Positions 1-7,266 are shown, counted from the stretch's first letter. The stretch is 64,000 bases of DNA from Sphingomonas kyeonggiensis (GCF_030812785.1 NZ_JAUSTJ010000001.1:496001-560000); one strand, 5' to 3'. Notes: generated by a model not told the origin, from the letters alone. Made by a program: numbers and translations.

Positions 1-1
1 G

Positions 2-385
2 GCCATTGCCGGCCAGTTCCTGGTCGCCATGGCATCGGGCATACCCAAGGCGTATGCGGCACCCGCGCCGATGTGCGGAGTCGGCATCGTCGAAACCGCG
101 ATGTGCATGGATTGGTGGATGAAGCGCGCCGAGCATGATTCGCTCGTTGCCAAAGCGCGTGGAGGCGATCGCGAATCCGCCGGCACGCTTGCGCTCTTCC
201 ATTCCATGACCGGAGAAGACCGCACCTCGCACCGCTGGGCGGTCCTCGCCGCCGAGCGCGGTCATTGCCTGTGGATCGGAGCGCTTGTCTCCCGAGCCCA
301 GGACCGAGGCGACCGCACCGCGCTGCGCAAGTGGAACGCGCGCTGGCGCTGGAACCGCTGCAAACCCGCTGCTCTTGCAAAATAG
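2..385 (+). CDS. Hypothetical protein, 5'-truncated by the window edge
   Basis: The frame is open to the left edge, and the codons before the first ATG (29) read as a hydrophobic stretch (AIAGQFLVA). The gene therefore probably starts outside the window, although an ATG start at 29 cannot be excluded. The visible 127 residues include a Trp/Cys-rich part (CMDWWMKRAEHDS) and an Ala-rich segment around AVLAAERGH that faintly resembles a Sel1/TPR-like helix pair. The tail is basic. No family was recognised. The TAG stop lies inside the first copy of a dispersed structured repeat (375-560), so the last codons are shared with that element. Confidence 0.5.
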   Translation, partial: AIAGQFLVAMASGIPKAYAAPAPMCGVGIVETAMCMDWWMKRAEHDSLVAKARGGDRESAGTLALFHSMTGEDRTSHRWAVLAAERGHCLWIGALVSRAQDRGDRTALRKWNARWRWNRCKPAALAK

Positions 386-560
386 GATTCCGCCTGCTTG
401 GCTTTCGCGGCCGGATCGCCCTCCGGCCGCTCTTTAAACTGTTGGAAATATAGGAAAGGCCGCGCGCAAGAATACTGCGAGATCGCGCGCCTTTCCGGGA
501 AAAGTGTCAACCCAAGGCGCCGTCAAAACCCGCTTTTGGCCTGTACTTCGTGTACTTTGG
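375..560 (+). repeat. Dispersed structured intergenic element, copy A
   Basis: It begins TTGCAAAATAGGATTCC and ends in TGTACTTCGTGTACTTTG. Hairpin 1 has a perfect 9 bp stem (407-415 with 422-430) followed by TCTTT. Hairpin 2 pairs GGAAAGG-c-CGCGCG (453-466) with CGCGCGCCTTTCC (484-496). The copy sits between convergent genes and overlaps the stop of the upstream one. Copies B, C and D share the plan. Confidence 0.75.
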
Positions 561-571
561 CGAGTCGCGGC

Positions 572-1369
572 TCAATGCCCGTGTTGGTGATCCCCGCGAC
601 AGGCCAGCGCCTCGAGGATGTCGTCGATCCGCGCCGGATCGCCCGCCGCGATCACCTCGCCATTGCTGCCCGCGTGGAGGGGGTCACCCTGCCAGTCGCA
701 CATCCGCCCGCCGGCGCCCTCGACGATCGGCACTAGCGCGGCGAAGTCGTGCAGCTTGAGCCCCGCCTCGACCACCACGTCCATCCAGCCGCTAGCGACG
801 CAGCCATAATTATAGCAGTCGCCGCCCAGCACCACGCTCATCACCGCGGCATCGAGATGCTCGAAGGCGTGGAGCTGGTCATCGCCGAACAGCGCCGGGC
901 TGGTGGTGGCGAGGATCGCCTGGTTAAGCTCGCGGCAGCGGCGCGTCTCGGCGGGCTTGCCGTTGAACAGGGTCGGCCGGCCGGCGACGCCGAGCCAGCG
1001 CTCCTTCGTCACCGGCTGGTCGATGATGCCGAGCAGGGGCCAGCCCGCCTCGACCAGCGCGATCAGCGTGCCGAAGATCGGGCGGCCCGCAATGAAGGCG
1101 CGGGTGCCGTCGATCGGATCGAGCACCCAGACGCGGCCGCTGGTGCCTTCGCGCACCCCGAATTCCTCGCCCTGGATGCCGTCCATCGGCCGTTCGGCGA
1201 TGATCAGCTTGCGCATCGCTTCCTCGGCGGCGCGGTCGGCCAGGGTGACCGGGGACTGGTCCTCCTTGGCCTCGAGCCCGTGCTCCGAGCGGAAATAGGG
1301 AAGGATCGCGGCGCCCGCGGCATCGGCAAGGCGTTCGGCGAGGGTGATGTCTGCGGCGGTTACTGGCAT
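572..1369 (-). CDS. hisN: Inositol-monophosphatase family phosphatase, HisN-like
   Basis: A 265-residue Mg2+-dependent phosphatase, probably histidinol-phosphatase or a related sugar-phosphate phosphatase of the cytoplasm. Visible metal-site residues are the GEE around residues 67-69 and the core motif LDPIDGT (Asp84, Asp87, Gly88, Thr89). A C-terminal WMDV and LKLHDFAAL segment stands in the position of the family's second motif. The open frame runs far upstream across pldA, but the family start is MPVTAADITL at 1369. That leaves a 66 bp divergent intergenic region with pldA. HisN, MI-1-Pase and CysQ-like activities cannot be told apart from sequence alone; length and the N-terminal pattern favour the HisN type. 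Confidence 0.8.
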   Translation of the reverse strand: MPVTAADITLAERLADAAGAAILPYFRSEHGLEAKEDQSPVTLADRAAEEAMRKLIIAERPMDGIQGEEFGVREGTSGRVWVLDPIDGTRAFIAGRPIFGTLIALVEAGWPLLGIIDQPVTKERWLGVAGRPTLFNGKPAETRRCRELNQAILATTSPALFGDDQLHAFEHLDAAVMSVVLGGDCYNYGCVASGWMDVVVEAGLKLHDFAALVPIVEGAGGRMCDWQGDPLHAGSNGEVIAAGDPARIDDILEALACRGDHQHGH

Positions 1370-1435
1370 GGCGCCCGCCCTAGACTTCAGATTCTGACTC
1401 GCCAAGGTCACAAACCCCTGCCACTCCACCCGCCG

Positions 1436-2503
1436 ATGACCTTGCGCCGCCTGCTGATCCCCGCCGCGCTGCTCGCCGCCACGCCCGCCGCGGCGCAGAG
1501 CCTGCGTGCCGTGCCCGCCCAGCCCGCCTCCGAGACCGAGGCGCTGCGCGGCGTGGACGTGTTCCTGATCAACGAAGGCGAGGTGCCGGTCACCGATGCC
1601 GGCCCGCGCCAGATCGAGATCACCGCGGTCGACGGCACCCGGCTGGTGCTGGAGCGCGCGCCGGGGCCGCCGCCCACCGTCGCCCCACACGGCTTCGCCA
1701 AGGCGCGCTACGTACCGGTCAGCGTCGCCGGCCGCGCGGTGCCGCCGTCCGAACAGCATGCCGCCGCCGACATCCCCGAGGGCGAAACGGTGGTGCAGAG
1801 CGCGACCGGCAGCTCGGCGGCATTCGCCGACCGGTTCGAGGCGCATGAGCCGATCTATGGCGCGTTCGGGCTGAAGGATGCCGGCGGCAAGCTGCAGGTG
1901 AGCTTCGCCTTCCGCCCGTTCAGCGAGAAGGCGCCGCTCAAGCTCGGCAATCTCCGCTTCGCCTATACCCAGACGATGTTCTGGGCGCTGAACCAGCCCT
2001 CCGGGCCCTTCCGCTCGACCAATTACAGCCCCGAGATCTACGCCGACGTCCCCGTCGACGAGACCACCAGGGTCGCGCTCGGCTATCGGCACGATTCGAA
2101 CGGGCGCGGCGAACTCGATTCGGTCGATACCAACCGCGTCTATCTGCGTGCCGAGAAGACGTTCGACCTGGGCGGCGACTGGCATCTCGATGTCGCGCCC
2201 CAGGCCTGGTTCTATGTCGGCCAGATCCGCACCGCGCCCGATGTGAAGGACTATTTCGGCTATACCAGCCTCACCGCGGCGATCGGCCAGCGCGACGGGC
2301 TCAAGCTGTCGCTCACCGGCCGCGGCAATTTCGAGACGGGCAAGGGCGCGGCGGAATTGTTCGTCTCCTACCCCCTCGCGCGGATTGCCAAGGGCGTGGG
2401 CTTCTATATCTTCGGCCAGGCGTTCACCGGCTATGGCGAGGCACTGGACGATTATCGCAAGAACGACACCCATGCCCGGATCGGCATCGCCCTCACCCGC
2501 TGA
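1436..2503 (+). CDS. pldA: Outer-membrane phospholipase A
   Basis: A 355-residue precursor with a cleavable signal peptide (about residues 1-20, ending PAAAQ). A roughly 120-residue N-terminal extension precedes the OMPLA beta-barrel. The catalytic set is readable: His219 and Ser221 in YRHDSNG, and Asn233 in DTNRVY. The 2- and 12-residue spacings equal those of E. coli OMPLA (His142, Ser144, Asn156). The family hydrolyses phospholipids in the outer leaflet as a Ca2+-dependent dimer and helps keep outer-membrane asymmetry. The ATG at 1436 begins the signal peptide. The peroxiredoxin gene follows after 27 bp, suggesting co-transcription. Confidence 0.92.
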   Translation: MTLRRLLIPAALLAATPAAAQSLRAVPAQPASETEALRGVDVFLINEGEVPVTDAGPRQIEITAVDGTRLVLERAPGPPPTVAPHGFAKARYVPVSVAGRAVPPSEQHAAADIPEGETVVQSATGSSAAFADRFEAHEPIYGAFGLKDAGGKLQVSFAFRPFSEKAPLKLGNLRFAYTQTMFWALNQPSGPFRSTNYSPEIYADVPVDETTRVALGYRHDSNGRGELDSVDTNRVYLRAEKTFDLGGDWHLDVAPQAWFYVGQIRTAPDVKDYFGYTSLTAAIGQRDGLKLSLTGRGNFETGKGAAELFVSYPLARIAKGVGFYIFGQAFTGYGEALDDYRKNDTHARIGIALTR

Positions 2504-2530
2504 CCGGAAAGACCCCCAAGGAGCATCGCC

Positions 2531-3082
2531 ATGCGCAAGTTTCTGATCGCAGCAGCCGTCACCACCCTGGCGCTCGGCATGCCGGCCACCGCCGCGCTGA
2601 ACACCGGCCAGGTCGCCCCCGATTTCACCGCGCCCGGCGCGATGGCGGGCAAGCCGTTCACAGTGAACCTCAAGGCCGCGCTCAAGAAGGGCCCGGTCGT
2701 CCTCTATTTCTTCCCCGCCGCCTTCACCGAGGGCTGCAATGCCGAAGCCCATGCGTTCGCCGAGGCGCTGCCCGACTTCCAGAAGGCCGGCGCGAGCGTG
2801 ATCGGCATGACCGCAGGCAACATCGACAAGCTCGAGGCCTTCTCCGCCGAAAAATGCGCGGGCAAGTTCGCCGTCGCCGCCGCCAGCCCGACGATCGTCA
2901 AGGGCTATGACGTGCAGCTGACCAAGCCGGACGGTACCGCCACCAAGATCACCAGCCGCACTTCCTATGTGATCGCGCCGAACGGCAAGATCATCTTCGC
3001 CCATTCGGACATGAGCCCGGCGGGACACATCCGGCTCTCGCTCGAGGCGGTCCAGAAGTACAAGGCCGCGCACAAGCACTGA
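2531..3082 (+). CDS. Exported peroxiredoxin (AhpC/TSA, Bcp-like)
   Basis: A 183-residue protein with an N-terminal signal peptide (cleavage near residues 20-22) and one thioredoxin-fold peroxiredoxin domain. The active-site motif has Thr66 and peroxidatic Cys69 (FTEGC). A second cysteine near residue 110 (EKCAG) could resolve the sulfenate. The expected role is reduction of peroxides in the periplasm. AAGGAG lies 9 bases before the ATG, and the gene follows pldA after 27 bp, so the two probably form a small envelope operon. Export is inferred from the leader; most Bcp/PrxQ proteins are cytoplasmic. Confidence 0.88.
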   Translation: MRKFLIAAAVTTLALGMPATAALNTGQVAPDFTAPGAMAGKPFTVNLKAALKKGPVVLYFFPAAFTEGCNAEAHAFAEALPDFQKAGASVIGMTAGNIDKLEAFSAEKCAGKFAVAAASPTIVKGYDVQLTKPDGTATKITSRTSYVIAPNGKIIFAHSDMSPAGHIRLSLEAVQKYKAAHKH

Positions 3083-3190
3083 TATTTTCAGGACTCCGCA
3101 GGCTTTGCTCACCGGATGTTAGCAGTTGCGCCCTAATTTGCCCGGCGAGATGATCTTGAGGGACATCGTCGGGCCAATTTTGGTGAGGCA

Positions 3191-4210
3191 GTGAAGCACA
3201 TGGTCGCGGCCAAGGCCGTCCGGGCAGCAAGCGGTTCTCAGGCCGCGCGTGACCTGTACGACCGAATCGGGGAATTTCTGGTGGACCAGCGGCTGGATCC
3301 CGATCCGGCCAACTATGCGTTCGCCTATCAGCTCCTCGCCAATCCCGACGGTCCGCTGGCCCGCGCGGTGCACGCGCTGACCGATGGCGGCGTGCGCCTC
3401 ACCCGACGGGATATCGAATCCCTCGGCTGCGACGCCCCCGCCCCCGGCGCCGCGACGATTGAGAAGGCCCAGGGCCTGGTCGCCCAGACCCAGATGCAGG
3501 TCGAGGGCTTCCAGGACATGGTCACCGCAATGCGCGCGGAGACCAAGGACTTCGGCCGCGACCTCGCCGCCAGCGCCCAGGCGATGCGCAGCTCCGGCGG
3601 CGACGGCCTCGAGATCAGCCGGCTCACCGCGACGATGCTTGAGCGCGTCCGCACTGCCGAGGAGCGGCTCGAAAGCGCCAATCGCGAAGCCAGCGAGCTG
3701 CGCACCAAGCTCGAGGAAGCCCGCGACAACGCCCGCAAGGACCCGCTGACCGGCCTGCCCAACCGCCGCGCCTTCGAGGAAGCCTATGCCGCCCAGGCCG
3801 GGGCCGGCGCCAGGATCTGCATGGCGGTATGCGACGTCGACCACTTCAAGTCGGTCAACGACCGCTTCGGCCATGTCGTCGGCGACCGGGTGCTCAAGGC
3901 GCTCGGCGAGGCGCTGTCGGACACCTGCAAGGGCCATCTCGTCGCCCGCTATGGCGGCGAGGAGTTCGTCGTGCTGTTCACCGGGCTCGACCTAAAGGGC
4001 GCCCGTGAGGTGCTCGACCGTGCCCGCCTCGCCGTCTCGGCCAAGCGCTACCGGCTGCGCGAGACCGATGCGCCACTCGGCGAGATCACCTTCTCCGCCG
4101 GCCTCAGCCCGGCCCAGCAGGGCGAAGTGTTCGGCACCGTGTTCCACCGCGCCGACCAGCTCTGCTACGCCGCCAAGAATGGCGGCCGGAACTGCGTCCG
4201 CGTCGACTGA
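3191..4210 (+). CDS. Diguanylate cyclase (GGDEF domain)
   Basis: A 339-residue protein: an N-terminal helical region of about 170 residues with a coiled-coil-like segment (roughly 110-175), then a complete GGDEF domain. That domain shows DPLTGLPNRR, the metal-binding DVDHFK and the signature RYGGEEF. The RxxD inhibitory site normally found just upstream of GGEEF is absent (the segment reads CKGHLVARYGG), so product feedback inhibition by c-di-GMP is not expected. The start is a GTG at 3191, with an in-frame ATG at 3200 as an alternative. No sensor or membrane domain is recognised in the N-terminus. Confidence 0.9.
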   Translation: MKHMVAAKAVRAASGSQAARDLYDRIGEFLVDQRLDPDPANYAFAYQLLANPDGPLARAVHALTDGGVRLTRRDIESLGCDAPAPGAATIEKAQGLVAQTQMQVEGFQDMVTAMRAETKDFGRDLAASAQAMRSSGGDGLEISRLTATMLERVRTAEERLESANREASELRTKLEEARDNARKDPLTGLPNRRAFEEAYAAQAGAGARICMAVCDVDHFKSVNDRFGHVVGDRVLKALGEALSDTCKGHLVARYGGEEFVVLFTGLDLKGAREVLDRARLAVSAKRYRLRETDAPLGEITFSAGLSPAQQGEVFGTVFHRADQLCYAAKNGGRNCVRVD

Positions 4211-4217
4211 CCGGAAT

Positions 4218-4239
4218 CGGACAGTTACTGTCCGCCTTT
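4218..4239 (+). terminator. Possible terminator after the GGDEF gene
   Basis: CGGACAG-TTA-CTGTCCG forms a 7 bp hairpin just after the stop codon and is followed by CCTTTG. The T-tract is weak, so this is only a candidate. Confidence 0.4.
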
Positions 4240-4330
4240 GATTAGGAAAATACGCCATAGCTTGGCGTGAAATTTCCCAACCACACGTAACTTTCTAACG
4301 CATCCTCAGCAAAATCAAGCACTTAGAAAA

Positions 4331-4347
4331 TTGGCACGCTCCCTGCA
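4331..4347 (+). promoter_or_regulatory. Sigma-54 promoter before two micro-ORFs
   Basis: TTGGCACG-CTCC-CTGCA matches the -24/-12 consensus TGGCACG-N4-TTGCW with one deviation (C for the first T of the -12 element). The GG and GC doublets have exact spacing, giving a predicted start near 4358. An inverted repeat ACGCC-N7-GGCGT (4252-4268) is centred near -98, where enhancer-binding activators often bind. Confidence 0.72.
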
Positions 4348-4409
4348 ATTCATCTGGCATCGGCAGCCGGATGGTCCGGCAAGCCGAACGAACACAGGGA
4401 GTTACTATC

Positions 4410-4520
4410 ATGGCCGTCCGTATCAGCTCGTTCCAGCACAGCGTTGCCGTCATCGGCGCAGTCGTCCTCAGCTATGGCATCCTGCTCTTCTCGTCCTCGG
4501 CCTTCCCGGTCATCGCATGA
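4410..4520 (+). CDS. Unannotated 36-residue hydrophobic micro-ORF
   Basis: ATG at 4410, TGA at 4518-4520. It encodes a 36-residue peptide with a short polar N-terminus (MAVRISSFQHS) and a hydrophobic segment (about residues 12-35) that could be one membrane helix or an uncleaved export signal. AGGGAG lies 8 bases before the ATG. It is the first ORF after a strong sigma-54 promoter, about 50 bases from the predicted transcript start, and a second micro-ORF follows 35 bp later. No family was recognised. Placement, ribosome binding site and promoter argue that it is translated, but it could also be a leader peptide or lie on a regulatory RNA. Confidence 0.55.
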   Translation: MAVRISSFQHSVAVIGAVVLSYGILLFSSSAFPVIA

Positions 4521-4555
4521 TCGCCGGCGGACTCGACGGAAGGGAGAGGATAAGC

Positions 4556-4651
4556 ATGACACGTAGCCTGATGATCGGTGCGGCATCCTTCGCCATCACC
4601 GCAATGACGATCGCCACGGTCGGCCTGCAGGGTTTCAGCCACTTCGGCTGA
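4556..4651 (+). CDS. Unannotated 31-residue hydrophobic micro-ORF
   Basis: ATG at 4556, TGA at 4649-4651. It encodes a 31-residue peptide with one hydrophobic stretch (about residues 5-24), starting MTRSLMIGAASF and ending GFSHFG. The purine-rich GGAAGGGAGAGGA just upstream is a convincing ribosome binding site. It lies 35 bp after the other micro-ORF on what should be one sigma-54 transcript, and 89 bp before the SDR gene, which has its own stress-type promoter. The peptides are not obviously similar to each other. Function unknown; a small inner-membrane protein is the simplest reading. Confidence 0.55.
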   Translation: MTRSLMIGAASFAITAMTIATVGLQGFSHFG

Positions 4652-4687
4652 GCCCTGCCGAGCCGCCCGGCGGCGGCCACCAGCGGC

Positions 4688-4712
4688 GGAACTCGGCCCG
4701 CCCCGACAGGTT
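4688..4712 (+). promoter_or_regulatory. EcfG-type general stress promoter
   Basis: GGAAC (4688-4692), a 17 bp spacer and GTT (4710-4712) match the alphaproteobacterial EcfG pattern GGAAC-N16/17-CGTT, except that G stands for C before GTT. The ribosome binding site AGGAGG and the SDR start codon follow at suitable distances. Confidence 0.55.
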
Positions 4713-4740
4713 TCCCAAGGTATCCCAGGAGGATACCGAG

Positions 4741-5592
4741 ATGAGCGAAACCGCCGAGATGATCCACGAAGACGCGCTGCCCGGACAGGAGTGCGCGCTC
4801 GAACCCAAGCCAGACTGGCAACCCCGCTATCCCGGCTCCGGCCGCCTCCGGGGCAAGGTCGCCGTGATCACCGGTGCCGACAGCGGCATCGGCCGCGCCG
4901 TCGCCGCGCTCTATGCGCGCGAGGGCGCCGATATCGCGATCCTCTATCTTTGCGAGCATGACGATGCGGCGAAGACGGCGAACATCGTGCACGGCGAGGG
5001 GCGCGTAGCGCTGACCCTTGCCGGCGATGTCGGCGACAAGCGCTTCTGCGATTCCGCCATCGCCCGGGTGATCGAGAAGTTCGGCCGGATCGACGTGCTG
5101 GTGAACAATGCCGGCGAGCAGCATCCGGACAAGGACATCACCGACATCACCGAGGCGCAGCTGCGCCGCACCTTCCAGACCAACATCTTCGGGATGTTCT
5201 TCCTCACGCAAGCAGCGCGCCCGCACCTGAAAAAGGGTGCGGCGATCGTCAACTGCACCTCGGTCACCATGTACCAGGGCTCGAAGGAGCTGCTCGACTA
5301 TTCGAGCACCAAGGGCGCGATCACTGCCTTTACCCGCAGCCTCTCGGAGAACCTGGTCGGCGAGGGCATCCGGGTCAACGCCGTGGCGCCGGGGCCGATC
5401 TGGACGCCGCTGAACCCGATGGGCGGCGCCTCTCCCGAGAAGCTCGCGCATTTCGGGGAGAACACGCCGATGGGCCGGCCGGGCCAGCCGAACGAAGTGG
5501 CACCGGCCTTCCTGTTCCTCGCCTGCGAGGATGCCAGCTACATGTCCGGCCAGGTGCTCCATCCCAATGGCGGGACGGTGGTGAACGGCTGA
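4741..5592 (+). CDS. Short-chain dehydrogenase/reductase, YghA/YhdF-like
   Basis: A 283-residue classical SDR with the long N-terminal extension (about 37 residues, rich in Pro and acidic residues) typical of the YghA/YhdF/Ymr226-like stress group. The cofactor motif TGADSGIG is at residues 45-52, NNAG at 122-125, and the catalytic set is Ser174, Tyr187, Lys191 (YSSTK). It should be a cytoplasmic NAD(P)H oxidoreductase of unknown substrate. A consensus-like EcfG promoter lies just upstream, and the ribosome binding site AGGAGG is 8 bases from the ATG. The gene ends 10 bp before copy B of the dispersed element. Confidence 0.85.
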   Translation: MSETAEMIHEDALPGQECALEPKPDWQPRYPGSGRLRGKVAVITGADSGIGRAVAALYAREGADIAILYLCEHDDAAKTANIVHGEGRVALTLAGDVGDKRFCDSAIARVIEKFGRIDVLVNNAGEQHPDKDITDITEAQLRRTFQTNIFGMFFLTQAARPHLKKGAAIVNCTSVTMYQGSKELLDYSSTKGAITAFTRSLSENLVGEGIRVNAVAPGPIWTPLNPMGGASPEKLAHFGENTPMGRPGQPNEVAPAFLFLACEDASYMSGQVLHPNGGTVVNG

Positions 5593-5602
5593 GCAGGACG
5601 CT

Positions 5603-5755
5603 CAAAGTACACGAAGTACACGCCAAAGCGCGTTTCCCGCGCGGCGAGCGACAGGATGCTGCGCGGATAGGAAATTTTCTTTCCAACAAGTCAAAGAGCG
5701 GCCGGGACCCAGGACCCGGCCGCTCGACGGCATCATGCGAAATCCTATTTTGCAA
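5603..5755 (-). repeat. Dispersed structured intergenic element, copy B
   Basis: Read on the minus strand it starts TTGCAAAATAGGATTTC two bases after the ybhB stop codon. Hairpin 1 has an 11 bp perfect stem (5696-5706 with 5715-5725) followed by TTT. A small GGAAA-N5-TTTCC hairpin comes next, and the copy ends in TGTACTTCGTGTACTTTG. It lies between convergent genes. Confidence 0.75.
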
Positions 5756-5757
5756 GC

Positions 5758-6372
5758 TCAGGCCGTCGCCCCCGCCCCTACCGGGCCGAGCGGCGCTTCC
5801 TCGCCGCGCGAATAGGTGCCGGTGAGCAGGCCGGCGGCGATCACCCGGCCTTCCATCTCGCGCAGCACCGCGCCGCGGCCGGGATTCTCGCCCGGATCCT
5901 CGCCTTCGCTTAGCGCGAAGATCTGGAAGGCATAATTGTGCGCGCCATGCCCATTGGGCGGATCGGGCGGCAGCCAGCCTTCGACGAAGCGGCTGTTGCG
6001 ACCGACATCCTCGCCCTCCGCATGGCCCTCGCCATCGGGCGCGATCTCGCCTTCCTTCAGGTCACCGCCCAGCGGCAGGCCCCAGACGATCGCATGCACC
6101 ACCGGCTGGGGCGTCGGCGCATCGGCATCCTCGACGATCAGCACCAGCCGCGCCGTGCCCTCGGGCACTCCGGTCCAGAACAAGGGCGGCGACACGCCCT
6201 CGCCATCGGCGGTGAAGCGCTCGGGCAGGCGCGCGCCATTGGCGAAGGCCGGGCTGGACAGCTGGATCACGCCCTCGGCGGCAAGCTCGGGCCGGACGAT
6301 CGCCAGCTTGTCCGCACCGGCGCGAAACGGGCTCAGCGCCTTGCCGAGCCAATGGGGAAGATGTTCGAGCAT
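5758..6372 (-). CDS. YbhB/YbcL family (PEBP-like) protein
   Basis: A 204-residue protein of the bacterial phosphatidylethanolamine-binding/Raf-kinase-inhibitor-like family. The ligand-pocket signatures are present: the DADAP-containing strand (VEDADAPTP) with VVHAIVWGLP, and GWLPPDPPNGHGAHNY with the conserved PPNG-H and Y. No signal peptide is seen. An extra N-terminal stretch of about 45 residues precedes the core. Start chosen at MLEHLPHWLG because GAGGAGAAA lies 5 bases before it; the longer frame has no better site. The cellular role of this family is poorly defined. Confidence 0.85.
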   Translation of the reverse strand: MLEHLPHWLGKALSPFRAGADKLAIVRPELAAEGVIQLSSPAFANGARLPERFTADGEGVSPPLFWTGVPEGTARLVLIVEDADAPTPQPVVHAIVWGLPLGGDLKEGEIAPDGEGHAEGEDVGRNSRFVEGWLPPDPPNGHGAHNYAFQIFALSEGEDPGENPGRGAVLREMEGRVIAAGLLTGTYSRGEEAPLGPVGAGATA

Positions 6373-6424
6373 GGCTTTCTCCTCGGCTGCTGAACCGATG
6401 AAAGCGCGGGAGGCTCCCTCCACC

Positions 6425-6506
6425 CGTCATTCCCGCGAAGGCGGGGATCCAGGGTTACTTCGCGCAACGCCCTTGGCTCTGGATCCCCGCCTTCGCGGGG
6501 ATGACG
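6425..6506. repeat. Palindromic intergenic repeat R1
   Basis: CGTCATTCCCGCGAAGGCGGGGATCC on the left mirrors the right arm ending GCGGGGATGACG, so the unit could fold into a long hairpin. It lies between the GST stop and the YbhB-like start, both on the minus strand. Confidence 0.85.
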
Positions 6507-6528
6507 ACAAGAAAGACGACGGGCATCG

Positions 6529-7200
6529 TTACAGGTCCAGCTTCTCGTAATCGGCGGGCGGCGGGATGCCTTCCATGCGCTCGCTGAGCAGCGGACGGAA
6601 GCTCGGGCGGCTCTTCATCCGGACATACCAACCCTTGGCCTGCTCATGGCTCTTCCAGTCGATCCCGCCGAGATAATCGGCGATCGAGATCTGCGCGGCG
6701 GCGGCGAGATCGGCGAGGCTCATCGTCGGGCCGGCCAGCCAGGTGCGGTGATCGAGCAGATAATCGATGTAGTCGAGATGGTTGACCGCTGCCTTCATCG
6801 CATTGCGCAGCGCCTGGCCATCGGGCGACTGCTTGTAGACGATGCGCTTGAGCATGCGTTCGTGGAGCAGGGGCGCGGTGATCTCGGCATAGAAATTGGT
6901 GTCGAACCAGATCGTCAGGCGACGGATCTCGGCGCGATCGGTGGCGGTGCCGTTGAGCATCGGCGCCTTGTTCACCGTCTCCTCGAAGAACTCGCAGATC
7001 ACCGAGGAATCGATCAGCGTCACCCCGCGCTCGGTATCGGCCATCACCGGCACCTGGCCGGTGGGGTTCAGATCGAGGAACTCGTCGCGCCGCAGCCAGG
7101 GCGATTCCCGCACCGGCTCATAGCCGACGCCCTTTTCGCCCAGCAGCAGCCGGACCTTGCGCGAGAAGGGACAGAGGGGGAATTGATAAAGCTGCCACAT
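6529..7200 (-). CDS. Glutathione S-transferase family protein
   Basis: A 223-residue two-domain GST. The N-terminal thioredoxin-like domain carries CPFS near residues 10-13 (FPLCPFSRKVR) and the cis-Pro region TGQVPVM. The all-helical C-terminal domain spans roughly residues 90-215 and includes the folding motif SLADLAAA. The cysteine in CPFS suggests a thiol-transfer or omega/beta-like GST rather than a Tyr/Ser type. Expected to be cytoplasmic, acting in detoxification or redox repair. Substrate cannot be inferred. The start at 7200 fits the family N-terminus. Confidence 0.85.
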   Translation of the reverse strand: MWQLYQFPLCPFSRKVRLLLGEKGVGYEPVRESPWLRRDEFLDLNPTGQVPVMADTERGVTLIDSSVICEFFEETVNKAPMLNGTATDRAEIRRLTIWFDTNFYAEITAPLLHERMLKRIVYKQSPDGQALRNAMKAAVNHLDYIDYLLDHRTWLAGPTMSLADLAAAAQISIADYLGGIDWKSHEQAKGWYVRMKSRPSFRPLLSERMEGIPPPADYEKLDL

Positions 7201-7266
7201 CGGCCCGCTTTAGGACTCGGGATGCGTCCGCGTAAAGCGCCAGCCGGCAGATAGCACAACTTCCTG

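Noticed and set aside
375..560. CRISPR array or IS ends as explanation for the dispersed element
   Set aside because: Copies are kilobases apart, without regular spacers, target duplications or a transposase frame.
572..3112. 846-codon minus-strand frame extending the HisN-like gene back over pldA and the peroxiredoxin
   Set aside because: Family similarity begins at 1369. The upstream part is low-complexity antisense sequence of pldA and the peroxiredoxin gene.
5758..6372. Lipid-binding signalling role for the PEBP-like protein
   Set aside because: Bacterial YbhB/YbcL proteins have no established signalling role; nothing nearby supports it.
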